Source: Dasypus novemcinctus
Lineage: Eukaryota; Chordata; Mammalia; Cingulata; Dasypodidae
NCBI RefSeq assembly: GCF_030445035.2
Contig: NC_080673.1
Span: 201,064,216 to 201,128,215 of the forward strand
DNA: 64,000 bases
Direction: 5' to 3'
Made by a program: the position numbers and the translations under genes
Shown here: positions 1-10,615 of the stretch, in pieces
How positions within the stretch are numbered: position 1 is the stretch's first letter
Layout of the letters: every line of letters begins with the position of its first letter
Notes under the pieces: model-generated
Seen by the model: only the letters and a program-made list of their open reading frames with translations
The model's database searches: none
Told to the model about the DNA's origin: nothing

Positions 1-955
1 TCAACCAAACAATAAAAAAATTTTTAAAAAAGTCTTCCCTCTTAAGCAGGGAAAATAAGAGGCCCAAGGGAATCAAATACAAGGATATAATCTATGTTTT
101 CCCTGTCTCAAAATATCAGCTAAGTTCCCAGTGGGCCACTACTCTAAGAGGAGCTGGGAACTGCACCAGAGACCTTGCACATTCAAGACGAACTCCTCCA
201 CTGAGCCAAACCCTCCTCCAGGGTCAACCTGCTCCTCAAAAAAAGTCCCCTTCCAGGCTCAGGATAGACTCTGCACCTGAATAAACCAATTGGGAATCTG
301 CCCTTCCCCCCTTCTCCCTTTCTCCCTTCCCCCTCTCCCAGGGCAGCAGGCAGCCCGTGTGAGAGTTCCCCTCTGAAATTCAAATGGGACTCTGGTGAAC
401 CAAATCACCACAGAAAATAATGACTCTCAGTCTCTCTGAGAAAGAGCACCCACACCTGGCTGGGAACCCTAAATATGCTCTTGGAATCCTACCAAACACT
501 TCCCACTGTCCCCCTCCCTTAGGTGTGTTGCACAGGATTAGTTAACTGCCTGGCTCCACCTTCTCACAGATGTAATACACAGAGGTTAGGTAAATCGGGC
601 TCCTCCCCAGATTCGCCTCTCCCCTCTCCCTGGTTTCTCTTCAGGCCAGCTGCTATGCTCCTCAAAGCTCAAAAAGGGGGGGTCCAGACAACTGAACCCG
701 CACTCGTAGGACCCCTCTCCACTCTTCACTGGAACCCTCCACTTGCCGAGTTTTTCTCCTCCTGGGGGAGGGGGAGAAACCCACGGTTTTACCTTGAGCT
801 GTTACTTTTTTTGTCACTCTCTCTCCGATGGATGTCCAGCAGCCTCCTGCTTTCTGGGTTCCCCAAACAGCTCACTCGGGCAGGACTTTGTCCCCACTCA
901 GCCATTTTTTTGAAAGAGCGATGATTTGGGTGCTCTTCCTCTGACACCATCTTGC
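1..955 (-). mobile_element. 5' end (5' UTR) of an L1 retrotransposon, running off the left edge
   Basis: Read on the minus strand, the stretch starts near 955 with a GGGGCAAGATGG-type opening, the usual start of mammalian L1 5' UTRs, and continues as GC-rich leader sequence towards position 1. The body of the element would lie left of the window. The short open frames inside it resemble no known protein. The family is recognised by eye only; a GC-rich LTR is the alternative. Confidence 0.5.
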
Positions 956-1179
956 CCCACCATCCAGAATGACTGTTTGAAGGTCCTAGATTCAGGGATG
1001 TTTGTTACTCAGCAAGAAGAGAACGCAACTCTGGTGTCCTCTACTTCTGGGTGGGCAGCCGCTCGCTCAGAGGCGTAAAATCCTATCACACAACCAGCAA
1101 GTGCCACTGCAGGCATTGGGGCCGGGTGGGGAGTGCTCTTCCAAAAGAGGAGGGTAAGACAAGAATGTTTGGAGACCTA

Positions 1180-1325
1180 CTGAGTGCCAGGTCCCATGCC
1201 AAATGCTCTCCTCTCTGTTATCTCCGGGGAGCTGGACCATGCCTTGGAGAGGAGGGAATGCCTCTCGCCATTTTACAGAGGGGCACCCGGAGCCCTGGAG
1301 AGAGGTGAGTTGACTTGCCAAATCA
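1180..1325 (-). mobile_element. MIR SINE fragment
   Basis: The + strand shows the reverse of the MIR core: CCATTTTACAGAGG, then a GAGAGGTGAGTTGACTTGCC-like part matching the inverted splice-like core of MIR. It is old and diverged, without a target duplication. Confidence 0.5.
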
Positions 1326-1440
1326 CCCAAGCATTCATTCATTTGTTCGTTCAATCATTCATTTGGTCATTCACTCATTCAGCAACTATCTCGGTGTACT
1401 ATAAGCCGGGCTGCATACAAGGTGTTGGGGAAGCATCAAG
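1326..1440 (-). mobile_element. L2 3' tail fragment, inverted
   Basis: Repeated CATTCATT units followed by a GCAACTATCTCGGTGTACTATAAGCC-like segment correspond to the reverse of the L2 3' end, whose sense form ends in TGAATGAA repeats. Confidence 0.45.
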
Positions 1441-1734
1441 AAAAAAAGGAAAAATAGCACCAGTAAAGGAGATTGGGAGCTTGTGTGGCAGGGGAGGGAG
1501 GAGGCTGCAGATTTAAAGAGGGTGGTCAGAGTGGACCTCACTGAGAAGGGAAGTTTGAGCCAGCACGGAAGGGGGTGAGAGCATGAGCCAGGCTGTCTGG
1601 GGGGCACCTCCCCTCCGGCTGCGCTGGCCTTGGACCAGAGCCCTTGAGCCCGGGCAGGGCTAGGAAGGCTGCGTGGCACCAGATAATGATGTCTCCACGT
1701 TGCCCACGTTCGTTCGGGCTGCACCAGCTGCCAA

Positions 1735-1860
1735 CGCCATCCGGTGCCTCCGCATTAATTGCTCCAGAGCACAAAGGGCCATATAATTTGGATCAAAACG
1801 GCCCCCGTGGGTGAAGTCTTAATTACGGCATTTGACACTGCCCTGGTGGCGAGCTGAACC
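1735..1860. promoter_or_regulatory. candidate conserved non-coding element
   Basis: A short stretch free of recognisable repeats holds several intact transcription-factor-like words: GCATTAATTGC, CACAAAGGG and GGATCAAAA (LEF/TCF-like), CCATATAATTTGG and CTTAATTACGG. It differs in texture from the MIR and L2 fragments on either side. Regulatory function is inferred; conservation could not be tested here. Confidence 0.3.
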
Positions 1861-1894
1861 TCGGAGCACTTTCTCCGGAGTACCGCAGACAGCG

Positions 1895-2060
1895 TTCTCA
1901 TCTCAGCCGTGCCACTTGTTGCCGGACACCCTGCCTGTGCTGCTTAAGCCTCTCCCAGCTCAGTTTCTTTGCCTATAAAATGGGAGTGAAGAACTCTCCC
2001 TGACTACCAAAGGGCACTGGAGGTGAGGATCAAATCAGGAAGTTAAGGTGACAGTCATTC
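1895..2060 (+). mobile_element. MIR SINE fragment
   Basis: The sense core is visible: CTCAGTTTCTTTGCCTATAAAATGGGAG, then GAGGATCAAATCAGG near the 3' side, matching the end of the MIR core. Confidence 0.6.
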
Positions 2061-2159
2061 CATAATTATGGCCTGAATCCTAAGTTTTAGCTACTGCTAG
2101 CTGTTCTCTGAGCTCACCCTGCACATCCTCCCTCCCTCCCTCCTCATTGCTGCATGCCC

Positions 2160-2850
2160 ATTTTGTGGCAGGCCTGGTTTCTGGGATTGCAAACTTGATT
2201 CAGATGCAGTTACTAACAGCTAAGAGCTGACTGTCTGGAGAGGACATCAGGCAAAGAAATGGAAAAAAGATGAGGAGATCCACACCCTGCTGGGAAGAGA
2301 ATATTGGACAGGGCTTTGAAGCCTGAATAGGAGTTTGCTCCTCGAAGAAGTATGGAAGGCTGTTCTAAGCAGAGGAAACTGCGCAGGCAGAGAAGCAAGG
2401 CATAGTGTGGTGTGTCGGGAATGCTAAGCACCTGGAGGTAGCCACGGCGGGGAAGGGGCATGTGGGTGAGGAGGCTAGAAAGTAGGGTCTGGACAGAGAA
2501 GCCTTGCAGGGTGGCAGGAAGTCTGCACTTGATCCTTGGCTGCTGGGAGCCATGGATGGATTCTAAGCAGCGGAGCTATATAATCACTTTATTCTGGGGG
2601 AAGCGCTCCCTTGGAGCAGTATGGAGAAGCTGGGGACAGGGAGAGCTGAGGGAGGCTGGTGCAAAGATTTAAACAAGACATCATCACCCACTCAACAAAT
2701 CTTTATTGGACATTTACTGTAAGCCAAGCCCTGGGGAGGTGCCCGGCACATGTAAGACAGACCTCATGTTCTAGGGGGAGAGAAGAAACAAACAAAGGAG
2801 CAAGCAGTGAGGTGTCGGGAGTTGGGAAGGCAGAGGCAGAGGGCTGAGCA
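2160..2850 (-). mobile_element. L2-like LINE fragment, inverted
   Basis: The stretch has the texture of reversed L2: GCAGAGGAAACTGCGCAGGC, GGGAGCCATGGATGGATTC and, from 2685, ACTCAACAAATCTTTATTGG followed by TTTACTGTAAGCCAAGCCCTGGGG. The distal part is the clearest; the proximal part could belong to another old repeat. Confidence 0.4.
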
Positions 2851-3760
2851 GGGTGGCCCTGCTCACCTCCTTCCAGGACTGCAGGGGCTAGAGAGCTAAA
2901 AACTACCTTTCCCAGACTCCCTTGCTAGGGATCCCCTGCAAGCCGGTTCCACTGAACAGCTGACTTCCTGCAGCCCTAGAAAGCTGGAGGGAGGGCTTCC
3001 TTCTACTGCTTTGGGCTTCCCTGGGTTGGAGCATGGGCATGTTTCTACAGCCGTGTCCCAGCCTCCAGGGTCCAGGCAGGTGCCGGGCAGTGCGGTCCAG
3101 GCAGCGGCTCGACCCCCTGTCCCGGGTCTGTTCCCCCACTTTGTGGCCATGGAGAGGTGGTTTCAGGGGCAGTGGCGACCTCCCGACTTGGGCTGCCTGG
3201 CCCCCGAAGGGCCCCAGCTGTGGTTCTTTCTAATGGAGGTGTAACCGCATGAACAGGAGGTCGCTCGATGACTTTCTCCTCGATGGGGGAGGCAGGTGGG
3301 ACGCCCCCAGACAGGCTCCCTCGGCGGGTTCCCTGGCTCCCGGGAGTCTGCAGTGGACGGCCCTTTCCTGTGCTGTGTGGCTGTGCCTTGTCCACAAGGC
3401 TGCCTCCCCAAAAAGGGGAGTCTGGGGCACCCCACCTTTGGGGGCCTGAGCCATCGAGAGGTCAGCCTGCCTAGTTTAGACCATGTGCTGGGGGGACTGT
3501 GCTCAGTGCCCCGAGTCTCCGGGGCCAGCACAGGGCGTCCCACCTGCCTCCTCCATCGAGGAGAATGTCAGGATCCACGTGACTGTTACCTGGAGCCGTG
3601 GGTGCCGTCTCATCCCCACCCCACGCTTACCGGTGCGTGGGACGCCCTGGGAGGTGGCCGATGGGCGGCTCAGGCCTGGCCACACAGGGGTGCTCCCTGC
3701 TGAGGGTTTAATTACTGCTCTGTGATCCTGGGAACGGGGGTAGTGGGTGCCCCTTCTCGG
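2851..3760. other. non-coding stretch without recognised repeats
   Basis: GC-rich unique-looking sequence. The many short overlapping open frames on both strands share no recognisable domain. The one structured feature is the inverted repeat listed separately at 3269-3570. Confidence 0.5.
3269..3570. repeat. 39-bp imperfect inverted repeat with a 224-bp spacer
   Basis: The arm at 3269-3307 and the reverse complement of 3532-3570 agree at 36 of 39 positions by direct comparison. Because of this, the same short peptide (MTFSSM then E or G, then EAGGTP) can be read from opposite strands at the two sites. No target duplication flanks the arms. Confidence 0.75.
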
Positions 3761-3835
3761 AGCCAGATGGCTTCAGTTCAAATCCCGGTTCTACCACTGA
3801 CCAGCTGTGGGACCTCATGTGAATTTGGGTGGGCT
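3760..3835 (+). mobile_element. MIR SINE fragment
   Basis: TTCAAATCCCGGTTCTACC followed by ACCAGCTGTGGGACCTCATG matches the 5' half of the MIR core (tRNA-like B box, then the 'agctgtgtgacct' word). Confidence 0.5.
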
Positions 3836-4384
3836 GGAGAAATGGAGCCACAGGGGCCCAGGAGTAGGGGTGGCCCTTCAGGCAGAACTGCCCCACCTTG
3901 AGACATGGGATTGGCTCCGCCCACAGGGGTGTGGCTTAGGACCTCCTCCGGGATCTGGCCCTGAACTTGTCCTGTGCTTCAGGCTTATCCTGGGAATCAC
4001 CTACTGCTCTTTCTCTGTGCTGACGAGCCCGGCCGCCCCTTCCCCTGGTGCAAAGGCTTTTCGGGTGGGGGAGCCCAGGCTGATGTACCCAACGGCAACA
4101 AGGGGACCATGGCTGAAATAACCTTTTCCCAAGGTTCCGTGAGGGGCCTTCACTGGTAACAGAGCATCAGTATCCAGCAGGAGGCAACGCTGGGGAGAAG
4201 GGCAGATGGCTGCGGCGCCTGCAATCAATGTGTGTTTCCCAAATAAATAGGTCGTGCTCCATGCCATTCCCCACTTAAAATAAACCTGATTTCCCGGTGG
4301 AACCTCAACTGCAGCTTAGCATTTCTTGGCAGCTGATGGATTTCTGAATTTCATGCAGGTTAAAAATAAAAATGCAAAGCATTA
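3836..4384. other. non-coding stretch, mostly unassigned
   Basis: No gene or clear repeat is seen. The AT-rich part at about 4215-4384 (AAATAAATAGG, AAAATAAACCTG, AAAAATAAAAATGC) could be an old L1 remnant or a regulatory stretch; nothing decides between them. Confidence 0.4.
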
Positions 4385-4560
4385 AGATGATCCCTTCTCT
4401 TCTCAGGGCACTTTCCAGTTTGCATTCCGCCCCCGCCCCCTGTTTCACCACAGATCCCCACAACGATCATCAGAGTCTGGTCCTTTTGTTCCTAAGGGTA
4501 GCCGAGGAAACTGAGGCACAGAGTGAAGTCAGATCATCAGGAAACCCATGGATAGTTCCC
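4385..4560 (-). mobile_element. MIR SINE fragment
   Basis: Inverted core: GAGGAAACTGAGGCACAGAG preceded by a diverged 'ccc ca caacgatcatcagag' part corresponding to the reversed MIR 3' half. Confidence 0.5.
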
Positions 4561-5234
4561 AAGTCTGCCGCTCTTGCGGGGTTTGTGCCAGCCAGGGCCC
4601 AGCAGGGCAGAGGGTGCTTTCAAATGAGGTAACCTGGTGAGGACGTAACGAGGACACTAGTGAACGGGGGCTCCGTTTCCACCCAGCCCCATTCAAAGGC
4701 CCCACCCTGCGCGCCCCAGGGGCTGAGTCCACCCTGGAGGGGGAAGAGAAGGGGTCTGTGGAGCGTGATGAGGGGAGTGGGCCCCTCTTTCTGTGGCTCC
4801 AGGGGGCAGAACGAGGCGCAGGCTGGGGGACACTGTGGCTCAGGCAAAGGCACGTGAAGCAAATGAAGGAACTGCCGGGATTCAAGCTCCAGAATTCCGG
4901 GGGCTACTGCTTTCCCAACAGGCAGGGACAGGACAGAGAATGGCATGGGGCGGGGGTGGGGTGACAGTGGAGCTCGGATGGTGATGCCTGGTGGCCCCTG
5001 CTCTGCCCAGGGTCCTGCAGTCCCAGGATCTGCTCAGTCCCTCTGAGCTCCAGGTTCTTTGTCTGTAACAAGTTCTTGAAGCTGTGGTGGTGATTTGGGG
5101 GTGAAACCAGGGATTCCTGAAGTGAGCTCCTTAAGTGAGCCTCTGAGAAGGAAATGCCATGGTGGGACATGCTGGAGCAGTGCCGCTGGGAAGGCCAGCC
5201 AGGCAAACACACCGCAAAATGATATCGGTCCTGC

Positions 5235-5500
5235 CACCTCTTCCAGGAAGTCCTCGCTGACTGGTATTGCTCTCCAGCTGCACGAGGCATCTCCTTTGGG
5301 TTCCTATCGCCCCCTGCCCCATGCCTCTATAATCGCACTTATGAGTCTGTGCCATCAGGACCCATTAGTCTGCCCCCACCCCATGAGCTCCTGGAGGGCG
5401 GGAATGTCTTTTTCTCTCCCATAGCCCCAGATTTAGCACATTTCCTGCCTCATAGAGACCTGTCTCTCAGTATATAGTGGAATGAATGAATGAATGGGTT
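5235..5500 (+). mobile_element. L2 LINE 3' end
   Basis: Sense L2 words occur in the right order: CTTCCAGGAAGTCCTCGCTGA, a CATGAGCTCCTGGAGGGCGG block, GCCCCAGATTTAGCAC, and a terminal GAATGAATGAATGAATGGG tail. Confidence 0.7.
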
Positions 5501-5814
5501 TGATCCTTCGACAATGCGGCAAAGCGAATAAAACCTTATATAATAGAAAGGTAAGCTGAGGCTCTCAGAGCTCAGGGACTCACCCAAGGACACACAGGCC
5601 AGCTGTAGTTGACTTTGGGTGAGGTAGCGTCAACGGCTTTTGCGGGGTGATAAATCCTGGCGCCGTCCTGTATCTAGCTGCCTATCGAGAGCCTTGCTCT
5701 GTGACCCTGGAGAATTCCTTCCGCCCTGAGCAGGGCTCGAGGAGGCCGGGGGCCCTGAAATGGGCCAGGGAGCAAGAAAGGGCTGTTTCTCACTCAGAGA
5801 ATAATGGTGCCCAA

Positions 5815-6150
5815 ATCCCAGTTCACTTTATTTAATGCTCCAAATTTTTCTCGGGAGAGGCCTAATTGAACATTCCTCTGTGGAACCTTCTAGGTGGAAC
5901 AATTAACCAGCCTCTTAGCAGCCAGCAGTTCCCTGGGCAGGCCCGAGATTTATGTCTCCTGGGGAGGCAGCCTATTAGCTGGGGCCATAAATCCCGAGGC
6001 CCTGGCTGGCAAGGGGGATTTTAATAAAATCATAGCGGGTGGAGGCAGGCTCGGGCAGCAGATTTCCGGGGGGAGAGCCAACATTTGTCTGTAATTAATC
6101 GGGACGCCTCTGAGCTCTGGGGCAATGCCCAGATTTTAATGAAAATTCAG
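5815..6150. promoter_or_regulatory. candidate conserved enhancer-like element
   Basis: This repeat-free stretch alternates GC-rich and AT-rich words containing homeodomain cores: CCTAATTGAAC, CAATTAACCAG, CCTATTAGCTGG, GCCATAAATCC, TTTTAATAAAATCATAG, CTGTAATTAATCGGG and TTTTAATGAAAATTCAGG. One of them, CTAATTG at 5862-5868, equals the published MSX-type binding consensus. Short open frames cross it but have no recognisable product. Enhancer function is an inference. Confidence 0.35.
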
Positions 6151-6544
6151 GAGCTGGAAGTAGTGACCAGTTGGCAAGCAAGCCCGTCTCCCAGCTGGGA
6201 CAAGGACGCAAAGAACCTGGGGCAGCCCGGATCGCTCCTGCCAAGGGGTCTTGAAATCGGGGTGGGATTCTGTGTACACCACTACGAGTATTCAGATCGT
6301 ATAAATAGAATAATTTCGTACTACTTGGTAAATTGCTTCTCTAAGCCCCTCAGGGCCTCCCACCTTCCAGGGACCCTTGCCCAGGAATCCCTGGACCTCC
6401 CCCTAATCCAGAAACAAAAGGGTGAATGCCTGGCCCAGCAAGGGGCTCCCTGATGCAGCGCCCGCAATGCCCAGAGCTTGCCTTTGAACTTTGTTGGCTC
6501 CTCAGCCGGACCTCTGAGTGCTGGAGGACCCTAGAGACCAATCC

Positions 6545-7050
6545 CCGGCCCTCTTCCCTTCTCTCTGCATTCTCTCACACATTTCTCCAATCCGCACCTC
6601 ACCCTTGAACTCCAGATTGGTAGCCGACCGCTCCCTGGGAAATCTCCTTTGGGTGGGCTCATAGGCATCTAGTCTCTAACATGTTTGAAACAGAACTCTC
6701 GGCTTCTCTCCAACCTGATCCCCCCGCCCCGTCCTCCTCACCTTTCCATCTGGCTCTGAATTAAAAGCACTACCTTCCACCCACGTGCTCAGGCCCCAAA
6801 TGCAGGAGCAACCCCCAATTCCGCCCTCCGTGGTCTCACCCCTCAACAATCCTTCCAGGCCCACCTCCACAGCCCTCGGCACCCCCTCACCCACCTGCCC
6901 TCGTCCGGGCCACCACTGGCTCTTGGCTGGACCGTGACGATGGCTCCCAGCTTCCAATCTCGCCTCCCTGTCTCCCCCCTACAGTAGCCCAAGAGAGAGC
7001 TCTTTAAAACATATGTCAGATCATGCCCCTCCTCTGTCAAGAGCCACGGA
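6545..7050 (+). mobile_element. L2 LINE fragment
   Basis: A long pyrimidine-rich L2-type 3' region with words such as CAGAACTCTCGGCTTCTCTCC, TCCTTCCAGGCCCACCTCCAC and ACATATGTCAGATCATGCCCC; the last one is typical of sense L2. Confidence 0.6.
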
Positions 7051-7799
7051 AGGTCCGAGGCTCCACTCTGCTGGCAAGCTAACAGGTTGGTCTGTCAGTT
7101 TCTTCGTGGAGGAAGACACAAGACCCCTAGGTCAGAGACAGGGGCCAGTGGATTTCTGAGAGCAACAGCAGGAGCCAGAGTAGGATCTGTTCTTGGACCA
7201 TCTTCCCAAGCCCCACAGGGTGATGCAATGAGGGCCAGGTGATGCCAGCACACACAGTGGTGGCATTGGAAGAAAGGAATTCCAGGCTTGGGGACCCTGA
7301 ATCTTTTATAATACGCTACAAGCAAACTGCCCAACCTTTGCCTGGTAGGAGACATTATTTTTATTATACTGGGCAGTAAACAATGCTGCCCTCTGCTCTG
7401 GCGAAAGGCACTAACTTTATCTTCCAAGGCTGTTCACTGTACAAACATCTTTGAAAACAGTCTGGAGCAAAGGCTTCTGATTGCAAGACATGCAGAAATG
7501 TGATAGAACCATGGAGAATTCTCTCCATATCGGTTAGGTGCAGCTGCATAGCAATTGTACCAGAAATGCAGCCGCTTAAAAGAGCATACATTGAGGATCT
7601 CACGGTTTCTGTGGTTCCAAAGTCTGGAAACAGCTTCACTGGGTCCTCTGCAAAGCTGAGTTCTCATCTGGAGACTTAACCAGAAAAGGACCCTCCTACA
7701 AGCGCGCGTCGTTGGGGGCAGAATTCAAATCCTTACACTTGCAGGACTGAGGGGTGGCCATCTCGAGAACCTGCCTGCCGGTCTCCCAACACCCTCTGC
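7051..7799. other. non-coding stretch with possible old repeat remnants
   Basis: No gene is seen. The part near 7590-7690 (CTCACGGTTTCTGTGGTTCC, GGGTCCTCTGCAAAGC) looks like a decayed interspersed repeat that I cannot assign to a family. Confidence 0.35.
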
Positions 7800-8250
7800 T
7801 TAAAACCCAAGGGCTTTAAGATAACAACCCAGGTGGCCATCAGTGGAAGAATGTGTAAACAAAATGCGATGCAGCCACACCATGGAAAATGACTTGACCG
7901 TTAGAAGAAATAAAGTTCTGATCCATGCTATAGCATGGAGGAAGCTTAAAATCATTGTGCTAAGTGGAAAGAAGCCAGGCACAAAAAGCCACATATTATA
8001 TCATTCCATGCGTATGAAACGTCTAAAAGAGAGAGAGACAGGCAGACCATCGGTTTCTTCTACCTGGGGAGGTTACGGGGAGATGGGGACAGCTAAAATA
8101 TGGGTTTCTTTTTGAGATGATGAAATGCTCTAAAATTCACTAGGGTAATGGTTGCACAACTCTGAGTATACTAACCATTATCCAATTGTACACTTTAAAT
8201 CGGTGAATTGCGTGGTGTATGAATAACATCCCAATAAAGCTGTTAAAAAT
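7800..8250 (+). mobile_element. old L1M 3' end
   Basis: Typical mammalian-wide L1M tail words appear in order: GGTGGCCATCAGTGGAAG, AGGGTAATGGTTGCACAACT, AATTGTACACTTTAAATCGG, GAATAACATCCCAATAAAGC and a short A-rich tail. It lies directly upstream of the HAL1-like element. Confidence 0.7.
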
Positions 8251-8289
8251 AAAATGGGAGCCCCGTCCCCACCAAGATGACAGAGGGAG

Positions 8290-9081
8290 GCGGCGGACTT
8301 GGCCCAGTGGTTAGGGCGTCCGTCTACCACATGGGAGGTCCAGGGTTCAAACCCCGGGCCTCCTTGACCCGTGTGGAGCTGGCCCATGAGGAGTGCCGTG
8401 CTGTGCAGGGGTGTCCAGCATAGGGAAGCCCCACGTGCAAGGAGTGCGCCCCGTAAGGAAAGCTGCTCAGCGCGAAAGAAAGTGCAGCCTGCCCAGGAAT
8501 GGCGCCGCACACACGGAGAGCTGACACAGCAAGATGACGCAACAAAAGAAACACAGATTCCCGTGCCGCTGACAACAACAGAAGTGGACAAAGAGGGAAA
8601 CGGACTTTGGCCCAGTGGTTAGGGCGTCCGTCTACCACATGGGAGGTCCGCGGTTCAAGCCCCAGGCCTCCTTGACCCGTGTGGAGCTGGCCATGCGCAG
8701 TGCTGATGCGCGCAAGGAGTGCCGCGCCACTAAGGGGTGTCCCCCGCGTAGGGGAGCCCCACATGCAAGGAGTGCGCCCATAAGGAGAGCCGCCCAGCGC
8801 GAAGGAGGGAGCAGCCTGCCGAGGAATGGCGCCGCCCACACTTCCTGTGCTGCTGACGACAACAGAAGTGGACAAAGAAACAAGACGCAGCAAATGGACA
8901 CAGAGAACAGACAACCAGGGGAGGGGAGGGGAATTAAATAAATAAATAAAAATAAAATAAAATAAATAAATCCCTTTAAAAAAAAAGTGGACAAAGAAGA
9001 CGCAGCAAATAGACACAGAGAACAGACAATTGGGATGGGGGGGAGAGGAGAGAAATAAATAAATCTTTAAAAAGAAAAAAG
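8290..9081 (+). mobile_element. DAS-type tRNA-derived SINE (outer copy, split by an inner copy)
   Basis: The head is tRNA-like, with an A-box-like GGCCCAGTGGTTAGGGCGTC and a B box GGTTCAAACCCC. The body shares CCTTGACCCGTGTGGAGCTGG with the inner copy. The A-rich tail ends near 9080. A perfect 15-bp target duplication, AGATGACAGAGGGAG, flanks it at 8275-8289 and 9082-9096, showing L1-mediated insertion into the HAL1-like 5' UTR. Confidence 0.85.
8599..8984 (+). mobile_element. DAS-type SINE inserted inside another DAS-type SINE
   Basis: A second full copy starts with the same head (CGGACTTTGGCCCAGTGGTT) and B box GGTTCAAGCCCC and ends in an AAATAAATAAA-rich tail plus A run. It is flanked by AAGTGGACAAAGA at 8582-8594 and 8985-8997, so it inserted into the 3' part of the outer SINE, which resumes at 8985. 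The tRNA-like heads are SINE promoters, not functional tRNA genes. Confidence 0.85.
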
Positions 9082-9745
9082 AGATGACAGAGGGAGATGC
9101 TTCAAGGTCCATCCATTCCCTCAAAGGAGTTTGAAGAACCATCGAGAACCGGCAGAAGCATCTTCCTAGGAGCTCCAGAGAACAGTGAGAGGACTGCAGG
9201 AACAGGGCAAGCACTGAATTGAGAAAGTGGCAGTGTCTTGGGGTGCCCTGGGTGGCTGCCCACCCCCACTGCCCAACAGTTCAGCATGAAGCCGACCCTG
9301 CTTCCAGTACGGACCCCTCGTCCCAGCTCCAGAGGGAGCAGAGAAACCCTCTGCACACACGGGGAGCAGGTAGGGGCCAGTCTGTCTGGTGGCCTGAGGG
9401 ACTCACCATCCTAGAGCATGCCCTGCATGTAGAATGCTGTGGGAGGGCAGGCAAGCTGTGGCTTCGTGATGAACGGTGCAGTGCCTGAGTCCATGAGGAA
9501 ACTGTTGCCTGGGGAAGAGGGGACACTCATGTCCCAGTACACAGGGGGATCCCAGCTCTCATGCCATGCCTAGGGTAGGAGCTGTGCAGAAAGGATCAGG
9601 GCAGCCCCTAGGCTTGGGTCTGGAGCTCTTCTCCAAATGGATAAGCCCTTGGAGGGTACTGGCACAGGCCAATATGCAAAGGTGGGAGGGGTGTTTTCTT
9701 TTTTTAAATTCTTTTTGGTTAGCTCCTGGAATTCAAGAAAAGCTC

Positions 9746-10615
9746 TGCCATGAAGCTACTAGCTCAATACAAGCTTAAGGAACAGATGCCTCAGAGTCTA
9801 AATTCCAGTGATAACACACTAACAGATCAAAACATCCAGGTTTCAACAACAAAAAAATTGCAAAACATACAAAGAAATAGGAAGCAATGGCCCAGGCAAA
9901 GAAGAAGATTAAAGCCTGAGAAACCACCAATGAGGAGGACCAGACCAGGGACTTTCCAACAAAGGCTTTTTAAAAATGGTTAAAATATGCTTGAAGGGTT
10001 AAAGGAAAACATGGACAAAGAACTAAAGGAAATCAGGGAAACCTCAGATGAACACAGAGGACTATCAACAGAGAGATGAAAATTCGGGAAAGGAACCAAA
10101 CAGAGCTGCAAACCACAGTAACAGAAATTTAAAATTCTCTAGAGGGGTTCACCAACAGACTGAAGCCGGCAGAAGAAATAATCAGAGAACCTGAAGATGA
10201 GACGATGGAAATCATCCAGTGTGACGAACAGAAAGCAGAAAGAATGAAGAAAAGTGAACAGAGCCTGAGCAACCCATGGGACACCATCAAGCATACATTG
10301 CAGGAGTCCCAGAAGGAGAAAAAAAGAGAAAGGGGCAGAGAAATACTCAAGGAAATAATGGCTGAAAACCTTAATGAAAGACAAGAATATACACACCCAA
10401 GATGCTCGATGAATTCCAAACAGGATAAACCCATGCCACACCATGTCATAATCGAACTGTCAAATGCCAAAGATAAGGAGAGAATTCAACCATTTTTCAA
10501 AAATGAGGGAGGGATTAAGACATGCTCAGATAAAAAAAAAAAAGTTGAGGGAGTTTCTCACTACCACACTGGCCCTATAAGACATGCTAAAGGAAGTTCT
10601 ACAAATTGAAAAGAA
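9746..10615 (+). pseudogene. decayed ORF1-like coding region of the HAL1-like element
   Basis: Two open pieces remain (about 9750-9983 and 10205-10609), lysine- and glutamate-rich with a likely coiled-coil stretch (residues such as EQKAERMKKSEQSL in the second), separated by stops and frame changes. In L1/HAL1, ORF1 is an RNA-binding chaperone with an N-terminal coiled coil. The C-terminal part (near 10490-10600) lines up with an old ORF1 end after an internal deletion. It cannot give a working protein. Confidence 0.5.

Noticed and set aside
8290..8700. tRNA-like sequences with A and B boxes
   Set aside because: They are heads of SINE copies with A-rich tails and target duplications. The heads continue into SINE bodies and do not fold as complete tRNAs with an acceptor end.
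8324..9214. 296-codon minus-strand frame
   Set aside because: It is the reverse strand of two nested SINEs.
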